DNA of 64,000 nucleotides from Streptomyces sp. NBC_00273 (GTDB lineage Bacteria; Actinomycetota; Actinomycetes; Streptomycetales; Streptomycetaceae): NCBI RefSeq assembly GCF_036178145.1, contig NZ_CP108067.1, positions 6,771,501 to 6,835,500 of the forward strand, read 5' to 3'. Shown piece by piece: positions 16,601 to 23,677 of this stretch (position 1 is its first letter; each line of letters starts with the position of its first letter). The notes under the pieces were generated by a model. It saw only the letters and a program-made list of their open reading frames with translations, ran no database searches and was not told where the DNA came from. The position numbers and the translations under genes were made by a program.

Positions 16601-18952
16601 CTGGCCGCGTACGGCGCCTACACCGTCGACCCGCGCGACCGCGCCCGGGTCCGCGAGGCCCTGCGCGGACAGCTCGTCGCGAGCGCCCGCGCCGCGAACG
16701 GCGCGGTCCTCGCCGCCACCGGCGTCCAGCTCGCAGGCGTCCTCGACGACCTGTACGCGACGACCGCCTCCCTCGGCCCCGTCTTCAAGGACGGCCGCCC
16801 CACCCTCTCCGTCTGGGCCCCCACCGCCCAGCAGGTCTCCCTCGAACTCGACGGCCGCACGGTCGCCATGCGCCGCGACGACGCCACCGGCGTCTGGTCG
16901 GTGCGCGGCGAACGCTCCTGGACCGGCAAGCCCTACCGCTACGACGTGAGCGTCTGGGCCCCGAGCACCCGCCAGGTGGTCCGCAACCTCGTCACCGACC
17001 CCTACTCCACCGCCCTCACCGCGGACTCCGTCCGCAGCCTGGTCGTGGACCTGGCCGACCCGAAGCTCGCCCCGCCCGGCTGGAAGACCCTGCGCAAGCC
17101 CGCGCCCGTCCCCTTCGCGTCCGCTCAGATCCAGGAGCTGCACGTCCGTGACTTCTCCGTCGCGGACCGCACCACCACCCACCCCGGCCAGTACCTGGCC
17201 TTCACCGACACCGCCTCGGCGGGCATGCGGCACCTGCGCGACCTGGCCGCCGCCGGCACCTCCTACGTCCACCTCCTGCCGGCCTTCGACATCGGCACCA
17301 TCCCGGAGAAGGCCGCCGACCGCACCGAGCCCGCATGCGAGCTCACGGTGTACGCCCCCGACTCGCAGGAACAGCAGGCGTGCGTGGCCGCCGCGGCCGC
17401 GAAGGACGCGTACAACTGGGGCTACGACCCGCTGCACTACACCGTCCCCGAGGGCAGCTACGCCAGCGACCCGAACGGCACGGCCCGCACCGTCGAGTTC
17501 CGCAAGATGGTCCAGTCCCTCAACGGGTCCGGACTGCGCACGGTGATGGACGTCGTCTACAACCACACCGTCGCCGCGGGCCAGTCGGACAAGTCGGTCC
17601 TCGACCGCATCGTCCCCGGCTACTACCAGCGCCTGCTGCCCGACGGCAGCGTCGCCACCTCCACCTGCTGCGCCAACACCGCCCCCGAGAACGCCATGAT
17701 GGGGCGCCTGGTCGTCGACTCGATCGTCACCTGGGCCAAGGAGTACAAGGTCGACGGCTTCCGCTTCGACCTGATGGGCCACCACCCGAAGGCCAACATC
17801 CTGGCCGTCCGCTCGGCCCTCGACGCCCTGACGGTCGCCAAGGACGGGGTCGACGGAAAGCGGATCGTCCTCTACGGGGAGGGCTGGAACTTCGGCGAGA
17901 TCGCCGACGACGCCCGCTTCGTGCAGGCCACGCAGAAGAACATGGCCGGAACCGGCATCGCCACCTTCTCCGACCGGGCCCGTGACGCCGTCCGCGGCGG
18001 CGGCCCCTTCGACGAGGACCCGCGGGTCCAGGGCTTCGCGTCCGGCCTGTTCACCGCCCCCAACGCCTCGCCCGCGAACGGCACCGCCGAGCAGCAGAAG
18101 GCACGCCTCCTGCACGCCCAGGACCTGATCAAGGTCGGGCTCTCCGGCAACCTCGCCTCGTACGCCTTCACCGACACCACCGGCCGCCGCAGCAAGGGCT
18201 CCGAGCTGGACTACAACGGCGCCCCGGCCGGCTACGCGGCCGCCCCCGGCGACGCCCTGGCCTACGCCGACGCCCACGACAACGAATCGCTGGCCGACGC
18301 CCTGACCTACAAGCTCCCGCCGGCCACGAGCAACGCGGACAAGGCCCGCATGCAGGTCCTGGCCATGGCCACGGCCACCCTCTCGCAGGGCCCGGCCCTC
18401 TCCCAGGCGGGTACGGACCTGCTCCGCTCCAAGTCCCTGGACCGCAACTCCTACGACAGCGGCGACTGGTTCAACGCCATCCACTGGGACTGCCGGGACG
18501 GCAACGGCTTCGGCCGCGGGCTGCCCCCGGCCGCCGACAACGCCTCGAAGTGGCCCTACGCGAAGCCGCTGCTCACGGCAGCGGCGCCCACCTGCACCGA
18601 CATCGGCGCCACCTCGGCGGCCTACCGCGACCTGCTGCGGATCCGCACCACCGAGCCCGACTTCGCCCTCACCACGACCGAGGCGGTCCAGTCCCGGCTG
18701 GCCTTCCCCCTCTCGGGCAAGGACGAGACCCCGGGCGTCATCACCATGACCCTGGGCGACCTGGTGGTCGTCTTCAACGCGGCCCCCACCACCCAGGCCC
18801 AGCGCGTCCCCGCCCTCGCCGGCACCGGCTACCGGCTGCACCCGGTCCAGGCCGCGGGCTCCGACGCCACCGTCAAGCAGTCCGCGTACGACGCGAAGAC
18901 AGGAGAGTTCACCGTCCCCGCCCGCACCGTCTCGGTCTTCACACGGCGCTGA
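13604..18952 (+). CDS. pulA: Secreted bifunctional alpha-amylase / type I pullulanase fusion
   Basis: A 1782-residue exported enzyme with two GH13 catalytic units. Order: Sec signal 1-26; amylase-type barrel about 47-500 with Asp307 (GFRIDTVKH), Glu341 (FMFGEVYS) and Asp412 (FLGNHDMG); Ig-like linker about 605-715; two CBM41 modules starting near 719 (VVHYNRPDGDY) and 828 (VLHYQRPDRAY); pullulanase N-terminal domain; CBM48 near 1064 (LSVWAPTAQQV); pullulanase barrel with the signature YNWGYDP at 1270, Asp1389 (FRFDLMGHH), Glu1426 (LYGEGWNFGE) and Asp1559; and a C-terminal beta domain. It should cleave both alpha-1,4 and alpha-1,6 bonds. The start is TTG, chosen because AAGGAGA stands at 13590-13596; the ATG at 13576 is in another frame. 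Confidence 0.94.
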   Translation: MIRPAAGVLAAALAVTFLPALPAAAATSGPPAPPPDAKLAAEPARHDLTREQFYFVLPDRFANGDPGNDRGGLTGSRLETGLDPTDKGFYQGGDLKGLTDRLDYIKGLGTTAIWLAPIFKNQPVQGKGADVSAGYHGYWITDFTQVDPHFGTNADLERLIDKAHGKGMKVFFDVITNHTADVVDYREASYSYLSKGAFPYLTKDGVPFEDKDYADGKTKFPKVDGGSFPRTPFVPDAKKNLKVPGWLNDPTMYHNRGDSTFAGESSDQGDFFGLDDLWTERPEVVSGMEKIYEKWVRDFRIDGFRIDTVKHVNTEFWTQWATALDAYAAKRGRDDFFMFGEVYSADTAVTSPYVTRGKLDATLDFPLQDAIRAYASQGAAAGRLASVLGDDYRYTSGKANAYEQVTFLGNHDMGRFATFLKQDRPGAGEQELLERYRLANELMFFARGNPVIYSGDEQGFTGAGGDKDARQPLFATQVADYLDDDQLGTARTHASDAYDPGHPLYQQISALSKLTKAHPALRDGVQSERFSDGSVYAFARTDTKTRTEYLVAANNGAASRTVEIDAPAGTQYRTLYGGTALIRASAAGKLTVPVPALGSVVLQAVTPAAKPTVKPTLTLKAPAAGATGTVELSADVSGGGLNRVVFAAQTGNEKWQVLGTADHAPYKVTQHLDAKTPAGTALRYKAVVVDSAGRTASALAASATGQAPPTEIPTATQRDYAVVHYNRPDGDYTNWRLYAWGDLADGEATPWPAGHDFTGRDAYGAFAHVKLKPGASSVGYLVIDKDGNKDVAADRTIDVTKTGEIWLEQGKEPARTDRPAYPPQDQSKAVLHYQRPDRAYDGWGLHVWTGAANPTDWSKPLLPTRTDSYGAVYEVPLAPGATSLSYILHKGDEKDLPTDRSLDLKATGHEVWMLGGQEQYLLPQPAGSAAALDLTKSQAVWIDRDTLAWNAPATAASVQLLASREGAVKAENGTLTGRAQWLRLGKTELTAAQKQKFPHLAAYGAYTVDPRDRARVREALRGQLVASARAANGAVLAATGVQLAGVLDDLYATTASLGPVFKDGRPTLSVWAPTAQQVSLELDGRTVAMRRDDATGVWSVRGERSWTGKPYRYDVSVWAPSTRQVVRNLVTDPYSTALTADSVRSLVVDLADPKLAPPGWKTLRKPAPVPFASAQIQELHVRDFSVADRTTTHPGQYLAFTDTASAGMRHLRDLAAAGTSYVHLLPAFDIGTIPEKAADRTEPACELTVYAPDSQEQQACVAAAAAKDAYNWGYDPLHYTVPEGSYASDPNGTARTVEFRKMVQSLNGSGLRTVMDVVYNHTVAAGQSDKSVLDRIVPGYYQRLLPDGSVATSTCCANTAPENAMMGRLVVDSIVTWAKEYKVDGFRFDLMGHHPKANILAVRSALDALTVAKDGVDGKRIVLYGEGWNFGEIADDARFVQATQKNMAGTGIATFSDRARDAVRGGGPFDEDPRVQGFASGLFTAPNASPANGTAEQQKARLLHAQDLIKVGLSGNLASYAFTDTTGRRSKGSELDYNGAPAGYAAAPGDALAYADAHDNESLADALTYKLPPATSNADKARMQVLAMATATLSQGPALSQAGTDLLRSKSLDRNSYDSGDWFNAIHWDCRDGNGFGRGLPPAADNASKWPYAKPLLTAAAPTCTDIGATSAAYRDLLRIRTTEPDFALTTTEAVQSRLAFPLSGKDETPGVITMTLGDLVVVFNAAPTTQAQRVPALAGTGYRLHPVQAAGSDATVKQSAYDAKTGEFTVPARTVSVFTRR

Positions 18953-19496
18953 GCCGGTCCAGCCGCTTCTCCAGCAGGATCACCCCGTAGGTCTTGCCGT
19001 CCTTCCCCTCCTTGTTGGGGAGCTCCCCGACCACCCGGTAGCCCGCACCCCGGTAGTACGCGAGCAGCCGGGGGTTGGTGGAGACGCAGTCCAGCCGCGC
19101 CCGTTCCCGACCGGTCCGGGCGGTCCGCCGCTCGGCGTGTTCGAGCAGGCGCCGCCCGGCCCCCGCGGGGGCCACCTCGCGCGCCACCATCAGCCGGTGC
19201 ACGTAGCCGGCCACGGGCGGCTGGACCCCCCAGGCCTCCTCGTCGGACCACCACAACTCGTAGGCCCCGCACACGCGCCCGTCGGCATCGGCGGCGAGCC
19301 ACACCTCGCCCTCGCGCATCTTCGACCGGAAGTGCGCGGCGTCCTTGTCGCCGGGCTTCCACTGATCGATCCCGTGCTTGCGCATCCACCGGGCAGCCTG
19401 GTCGTACAGCTGCACCAGCGTGCCGGCGTCCTTCTCCTCGGCCGGCCGGAACAGGATCTCGTCGTCAATGATCACGCGGGCATTATCGATGATCAT
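18939..19496 (-). CDS. GNAT-family N-acetyltransferase
   Basis: A 185-residue protein with the GNAT fold: an N-terminal strand-helix region (ILFRPAEEKDAGTLVQLYDQAARWM), the acetyl-CoA-binding loop region VHRLMVAREVAPAGAGRRLLEHAE with the variant motif RxxxxAGxxLL, then LDCVSTNPRLLAYYRGAGYRVVGE. The substrate is unknown. Its last 14 bases overlap the end of the pullulanase gene tail to tail. ATG at 19496 is preferred; a GTG five codons upstream at 19511 is possible, and neither has a strong ribosome site. Confidence 0.85.
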   Translation of the reverse strand: MIIDNARVIIDDEILFRPAEEKDAGTLVQLYDQAARWMRKHGIDQWKPGDKDAAHFRSKMREGEVWLAADADGRVCGAYELWWSDEEAWGVQPPVAGYVHRLMVAREVAPAGAGRRLLEHAERRTARTGRERARLDCVSTNPRLLAYYRGAGYRVVGELPNKEGKDGKTYGVILLEKRLDRLSAV

Positions 19497-19628
19497 GGGC
19501 GGCCGCCACACCCCGGATTCGGTGCGGATTCAGCGCGACTTCCGCACCCCGCCCGGCACTTAGAACTCCTAACAAAATGATCTTTGAGGTGGTTGGATTG
19601 TTCCGGACCGGTGATCTGGGGGTGCGGG

Positions 19629-20458
19629 GTGGCTCGACCAAAGCCGTGGGAAGTCGATGACGCATTGTGGGTGGTGGTTGAGCCGCTGTTGCCCAAGGTC
19701 GAGCGTCGGACCCGGCATGCGGGACGCAAGCGGCATCCGGACCGGCTGGTGTTCCAGGGCATTCTGTTCGTGCTGCATACCGGGATCGCCTGGGAACACC
19801 TGCCGCAGGAACTGGGCTTCGGCTCGGGCATGACCTGCTGGCGACGCCTGGCGGAGTGGACCGAGGCTGGCGTGTGGTCCCGGCTGCACGAGGTACTCCT
19901 CGCCAGACTCCGCGGCGCGAACGCTCTGGACTTCTCCCGTGCGGCGGTCGATGGGTCCCACATCCGTGCGTTAAAGGGGGACCCAAGACCGGACGAAGCC
20001 CAGTGGACCGGGGCAGGATGGGCAGCAAGCACCACCTGATCACCGACGCCACCGGCATCCCGCTTGCAGCCACCCTGACCGGCGGCAACCGCAACGACGT
20101 CACCCAGCTGATCCCGCTCCTCCAGGCCGTGCCGCCCGTGCGCGGCCAGCGTGGCCGACCTCGACGCCGGCCTGACGTGGTGCTGGGCGACCGCGGCTAC
20201 GACCACGACAAGTACCGCCGTCTGGTCTGGGGCCTGGGTGTCAAGCCGCTGATCGCTCGCCGTGGCATCGAGCACGGCTCCGGCCTGGGTACCCAACGTT
20301 GGGTCGTGGAGCGCGCGTTCGCTCACCTGCACTGGTTCCGCCGCCTACGGATCCGCTGGGAGATACGCGACGACATCCACGAAGCCTTCCTCACCCTCGG
20401 ATGCGCGCTGATCTGTTGGCGGCGGCTGCGCTCTGTATTGAGCGGCGCCGCGGGCTAA
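19629..20458 (+). CDS. IS5-family transposase expressed by -1 frameshift
   Basis: Two overlapping frames together give a DDE transposase of about 276 residues. The first (GTG at 19629) carries the DNA-binding part and the first catalytic Asp in AVDGSH. The second carries the second Asp in VLGDRGYD and the Glu in RWVVERAFAHL, followed by RRLRIRWE. At 19973-19979 the heptamer A AAG GGG allows a -1 slip that joins ...RALKG to GPKTGRSPVDRG and on to GSKHHLITDA; the unshifted first frame ends at 20039. This organisation is known for IS427-type members of IS5, so programmed frameshifting is more likely than decay. Confidence 0.87.
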
Positions 20459-20800
20459 TCACCCCGCTGCGAGCCGGTTGAGGACTTCCACCGGGGTGAA
20501 GCTCCAGCCGACGAGGCGCGGTCCGCTCCAGTTGATCCCGATCATGTATCCCTCTTGGGCGGCATCGGGCAGATCGCTATCCCGCCAGGCGTCGAGGGGC
20601 ATGGACTCAACACGTAGCCCGTGCCCCCAGATCTTCGCCGCCCTCTGGGCGCGGGCCATGGTCGACCAGTAGGGAAGATTCCGCGTGCCGTCCGCGGAGA
20701 GGGGAGCCGGGCTTCCCTCGTCATCCCGGACAAACCAGACCACTCCGCTCTGGCGGGCCTCTCGGAAGAACGCTGCCGCTTGCGAACCACTCTGACTCAT
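20459..20800 (-). CDS. DUF2750 domain protein (inside IS boundaries)
   Basis: A 113-residue soluble protein with the DUF2750 pattern: MSQSGSQAAAFFREARQSG, VWFVRDDEG, LPYWSTMARAQRAAKIWG and the ending INWSGPRLVGWSFTPVEVLNRL. Its function is unknown. Members are scattered in actinobacteria and proteobacteria. It ends immediately after the transposase stop on the opposite strand and lies wholly between the inferred ends of the IS element. It may therefore be a passenger gene carried by the element, or a host gene if the right end is misplaced. ATG at 20800 has only a weak ribosome site. Confidence 0.8.
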   Translation of the reverse strand: MSQSGSQAAAFFREARQSGVVWFVRDDEGSPAPLSADGTRNLPYWSTMARAQRAAKIWGHGLRVESMPLDAWRDSDLPDAAQEGYMIGINWSGPRLVGWSFTPVEVLNRLAAG

Positions 20801-20846
20801 GCCACGGGAGCCTAGCGTCCCCCGCTACTCATTTCGTTAGTGGTTG

Positions 20847-21581
20847 TTAGGCCGACGCCCCGCCCGGTACGGTCTCCGACGCCCCGCCCGGCACCAGCGC
20901 ACCGAGCCGCCCGACCAGCTCCCCGAAGGGCCCGTCGGCGGGCTCGCCGGCCAGGATCCCCACGAGGATCCCCGCCATCTCCGCGTCGTACGCGGCGCTC
21001 ACGGCGGCCAGCGCGGCGAAGTCGTGCACCAGCTGCAGTTCCAGTTCGCCCCGCGGGATCCGGCGCCCGTCCAGCCAGATCAGCGCGGTGGACTCGGCGA
21101 GCGACACCCAGGACCGCACCACGAGCTCCAGGCGCGCGGGCGTGCGCTCCAGCCCGACGCCCAGGTGCGTGAGGATCTGCTCGTACGCCGCCTGCCGGAC
21201 CTCGTCGATCATCGCGTTCGTCCGGCTGCTGCCGACGGCCGGACCGCCGCGCATCAGCGCCGAGAAACCCGGCCCGTGGTCGTCGACGAAATCGAAGAAC
21301 CGCCCCATCACCCGCAGCAGGCGCGCCCCGAGCGGCCCCTCCCGGGGCTCCACGAACCGCAGCGCCAGCTCGTCGGCCGCCCGTCGCAGCGCGGCCTCGT
21401 ACAGGCTCAGCTTGCCCGGAAAGTAGTGGTAGACGAGCGGCCGGGATATCCCGGCGGCCGCCGCGATCTCGTCGATCGACACATCGTCGGGCGAGCGGTG
21501 GCTGAACAGCTCCAGGGCCACCCCGATCAGCTGCTGCCGCCGCTCCTCGACACCCATCCTGCGTCGCACCCCGGTTGTCAT
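20847..21581 (-). CDS. TetR-family transcriptional regulator
   Basis: A 244-residue one-component regulator. The N-terminal helix-turn-helix is clear (LIGVALELFSHRSPDDVSIDEIAAAAGISRPLVYHYFPGK, about residues 17-57). The C-terminal ligand domain is unclassified and ends in a short repeat, VPGGASETVPGGASA. ATG at 21581 is used rather than a GTG three codons upstream. The gene follows the reductase gene by 24 bp in the same direction and probably belongs to the hydrolase-reductase operon, likely regulating it through the palindrome at 23548-23563. The IS element sits exactly at its stop codon. Confidence 0.88.
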   Translation of the reverse strand: MTTGVRRRMGVEERRQQLIGVALELFSHRSPDDVSIDEIAAAAGISRPLVYHYFPGKLSLYEAALRRAADELALRFVEPREGPLGARLLRVMGRFFDFVDDHGPGFSALMRGGPAVGSSRTNAMIDEVRQAAYEQILTHLGVGLERTPARLELVVRSWVSLAESTALIWLDGRRIPRGELELQLVHDFAALAAVSAAYDAEMAGILVGILAGEPADGPFGELVGRLGALVPGGASETVPGGASA

Positions 21582-21605
21582 GCGGAACACCCTACTGGGG
21601 AGGGT

Positions 21606-22652
21606 TCACAGGTCCAGGACCAGTCGGTCCCCCTGCGCGCGGGAGACGCACAGCAGCATCGAGTCCCCGCGCTCCTGGTCCGTGAGGAGCTCGTCGCGGT
21701 GGTCCACCCCGCCCGCCAGCACCCGGTGTTGGCAGGTCCCGCAGAAACCCTGCTCGCAGGAGTACGGGGTGTCCGGCAGCTCCCGGCGCACCGCGGCCAG
21801 CGCGCTCTCGTCCGCGGCCACCTCGACGACCCGCCCCGAGCGGCGCAGTTCGACCGTGAAGGCCCGCCCCGGACCGGGCTCGCCCGCCGGGGCGAACCGC
21901 TCCAGGTGCACCGCCGCCGGATCCGCGGCCGCCGCCGTGACGGCGGCCATCAGCGGCTCCGGACCGCAGCAGTAGACCAGCGTGCCCGGCCCCGCCGCGG
22001 CCACCGGAGCCAGGTCGGGCAGGCCCGTCTCGTCCTCGGGGAAGACCGACACCCGGTCGCCGTAGGGCGCGAGGTCGTCCAGGAAGGGCATCGAGTCGAG
22101 GGTGCGGCCCCCGTACAGGAGGGTCCAGTCGGCGCCCGCCGCCGTGGCGGCCCGCAGCATCGGCAGGATCGGCGTGATGCCGATGCCGCCCGCGACGAAG
22201 ACGTACGAGGCCGCCGGGACCAGCTCGAAGCGGTTGCGCGGCGGGCGCAGCTCCAGCTCGGCGCCCTCGACCAGCTGGGCGTGCGCCTCGCGCGAGCCGC
22301 CCCGGCCGTCCTCGACCAGCCGGATCGCGATCGTGTACAGGCCGCCGTCCGCCGGGTCGCCGCACAGCGAGTACTGACGGACCAGGCCCGAGGGCAGGGT
22401 GACGTCCACGTGCGCGCCCGGGGTCCACGCCGGGAGCTCCGGCGACTCCAGGGTCAGCCGCAGCACGCCCTGGGCGGGCTGTGCACGGGAGACGATCAGC
22501 GCCCGCAGCGCGCGGCGCGGGGAGTGGCCCGAGACCGGTGTCTCCAGGGCCGGCAGCGGCCAGAGCGGGGAGTCGCCGATGCGGCGCCTCAGGGCCCGCC
22601 GGGTCACCCAGGCCGCGCCCAGGGCGGCCGTGACCGCGAGGGCGCGCCTCAT
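21606..22652 (-). CDS. NAD(P)H-dependent ferredoxin/flavin reductase with C-terminal [2Fe-2S] domain
   Basis: A 348-residue electron-transfer protein. After a short N-terminal hydrophobic stretch it has the flavin-binding motif RQYSLCGDP near 125, the NAD-binding block VFVAGGIGITPILPML and CGPEPLM, and a plant-type ferredoxin domain at the C-terminus with CEQGFCGTCQH and a distal cysteine in LLCVS. This FNR-like plus 2Fe-2S order is that of phthalate dioxygenase reductase-type enzymes. ATG at 22652 overlaps the stop of the upstream gene (ATGA), so it is co-translated with the di-iron hydrolase-like protein and probably passes electrons to it or to another oxygenase. Confidence 0.9.
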   Translation of the reverse strand: MRRALAVTAALGAAWVTRRALRRRIGDSPLWPLPALETPVSGHSPRRALRALIVSRAQPAQGVLRLTLESPELPAWTPGAHVDVTLPSGLVRQYSLCGDPADGGLYTIAIRLVEDGRGGSREAHAQLVEGAELELRPPRNRFELVPAASYVFVAGGIGITPILPMLRAATAAGADWTLLYGGRTLDSMPFLDDLAPYGDRVSVFPEDETGLPDLAPVAAAGPGTLVYCCGPEPLMAAVTAAAADPAAVHLERFAPAGEPGPGRAFTVELRRSGRVVEVAADESALAAVRRELPDTPYSCEQGFCGTCQHRVLAGGVDHRDELLTDQERGDSMLLCVSRAQGDRLVLDL

Positions 22653-23545
22653 GCCCGTACCCCGCCGTTCGCACCGGGGGAGGCGGCGAGATAGGCCACC
22701 GCCTGGGCCGTAGAGCCCTCCTGCGAGGGGTGGTAGGTGCGGGAGAGGTACTTCGGGACGGACTTCAGCATCGCTCCCGTCGACGGGAGCACCCCCTGCT
22801 GCCCGGCCACGAAGAACTTCCCGAAGGAGGCCTTGCCGTCCACCAGGTGCGGGTCGTTCTCCATGAAGAAGCGCACCCCGCGCTGCCACAGGAACACCAG
22901 GGCCGAGAAGGCGGTCGCCCAGGTCCGGGCGCGGCGGCGGTAGCTGCCGTCGACGTGCATGAAGAGGTCGAAGGCCACCGAGCGGTGCTCGACCTCCTCC
23001 GCCCCGTGCCAGCGCAACAGGTCCAGCATGGTGGGGTCGGCGCCCCGCCGGTCGAGCGCGTCGGCGTTCAGCACCCAGTCGCCCAGGAACGCCGTGTAGT
23101 GCTCGATCGCCGCGATCATCGCGACCCGTTCCATCAGCCACCAGTGGCGGGCCCGCCCCGGCGGCAGGGTCCGGTCGCCGAGGAGCTTCTCGAACAGCCA
23201 GTCCACCTGCGCGGTGTAGGGGGTCGGGTCCAGCCCGAGCCGCTTGAGGTGGGGGAGCACGTCGTCGTGCGCGGTGGCGTGCATGGCCTCCTGGCCGATG
23301 AAGCCGACGACGTCCGCCCGTAGTTGCTCGTCCTCGATGTACGGGAGCACCTGCTTGTAGACGTGCACGAACCAGCGCTCCCCGGCGGGGAGCAGCAGGT
23401 GCAGCACGTTGATCATGTGCCCGGAGAAGGGGTCGCCGGGCAACCAGTGGAGCGGGGTGTCCTCCCAGCCGAAGGACACGTTCCGGGGCCTCAGGTCCAC
23501 GTGTTCCGACGCCACGGGGGCGGGCGCGAGCGGCGTATTAGACAT
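22649..23545 (-). CDS. PF10118-type metal-dependent hydrolase / ferritin-like di-iron protein
   Basis: A 298-residue protein of the predicted metal-dependent hydrolase family (PF10118). Conserved acidic and histidine motifs are FIGQEAMHATAHD, MERVAMIAAIEHYTA and HGAEEVEHRSVAFD; their E-x2-H spacing suggests a helical di-iron site. The annotation hydrolase is traditional. Its tight coupling to a 2Fe-2S reductase suggests an oxygenase or desaturase role, which is inference. ATG at 23545 has no ribosome site, but TACATT stands six bases before it as a possible -10 box, so a leaderless transcript is possible. The palindrome at 23548-23563 covers this promoter. Confidence 0.85.
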   Translation of the reverse strand: MSNTPLAPAPVASEHVDLRPRNVSFGWEDTPLHWLPGDPFSGHMINVLHLLLPAGERWFVHVYKQVLPYIEDEQLRADVVGFIGQEAMHATAHDDVLPHLKRLGLDPTPYTAQVDWLFEKLLGDRTLPPGRARHWWLMERVAMIAAIEHYTAFLGDWVLNADALDRRGADPTMLDLLRWHGAEEVEHRSVAFDLFMHVDGSYRRRARTWATAFSALVFLWQRGVRFFMENDPHLVDGKASFGKFFVAGQQGVLPSTGAMLKSVPKYLSRTYHPSQEGSTAQAVAYLAASPGANGGVRA

Positions 23546-23547
23546 AG

Positions 23548-23563
23548 CGTCAATGTACTGACG
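23548..23563. promoter_or_regulatory. Candidate TetR operator overlapping the -10 region of the hydrolase operon
   Basis: CGTCA (23548-23552) and TGACG (23559-23563) form an inverted repeat with a 6-bp spacer ATGTAC, two bases before the start codon. On the minus strand the spacer provides TACATT, a plausible -10 box for a leaderless message. The TetR gene at the end of the operon is the natural candidate ligand. Confidence 0.55.
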
Positions 23564-23600
23564 GGTAGCGGGGAGGAGAAGCCCCCTGGGCGGACTTCTA

Positions 23601-23648
23601 CGACATGCCACTGCCCGGACGCGTCCGCGCCCGGGCAGTGGCATGTCG
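23601..23648 (-). terminator. 18-bp stem hairpin downstream of lipoprotein gene
   Basis: CGACATGCCACTGCCCGG at 23601-23618 pairs perfectly with CCGGGCAGTGGCATGTCG at 23631-23648 (12-nt loop). It lies 30 bp after the lipoprotein stop and upstream of the hydrolase promoter, so it isolates the two minus-strand units. Confidence 0.8.
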
Positions 23649-23677
23649 ATGGGTGGAAGTGCCTGCGGCCGCGCGGG

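Larger units (their letters stand above)
19563..20846 (+). mobile_element. IS5-family insertion sequence with enclosed DUF2750 gene
   Basis: The left end GAACTCCTAACAAAATGA (from 19563) and the right end read inward from 20846, CAACCACTAACGAAATGA, match at 14 of 18 positions. The element is flanked by TTA at 19560-19562 and at 20847-20849, a 3-bp target repeat of the TNA type known for IS5 subgroups. The 1284-bp unit contains a two-frame DDE transposase on the plus strand and a DUF2750 gene on the minus strand. The right TTA is also the stop codon (TAA) of the TetR gene, which is therefore left intact. The ends were found by eye; the match is good but not perfect. Confidence 0.72.

Noticed and set aside
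14789-18841. 1350-codon minus-strand open frame opposite the amylase-pullulanase gene
   Set aside because: Typical antisense artefact of strong G/C third positions; both catalytic halves on the plus strand are unambiguous.
19483-20332. Minus-strand frames opposite the IS5 transposase
   Set aside because: They lack domains and overlap both transposase frames, which show intact DDE motifs.
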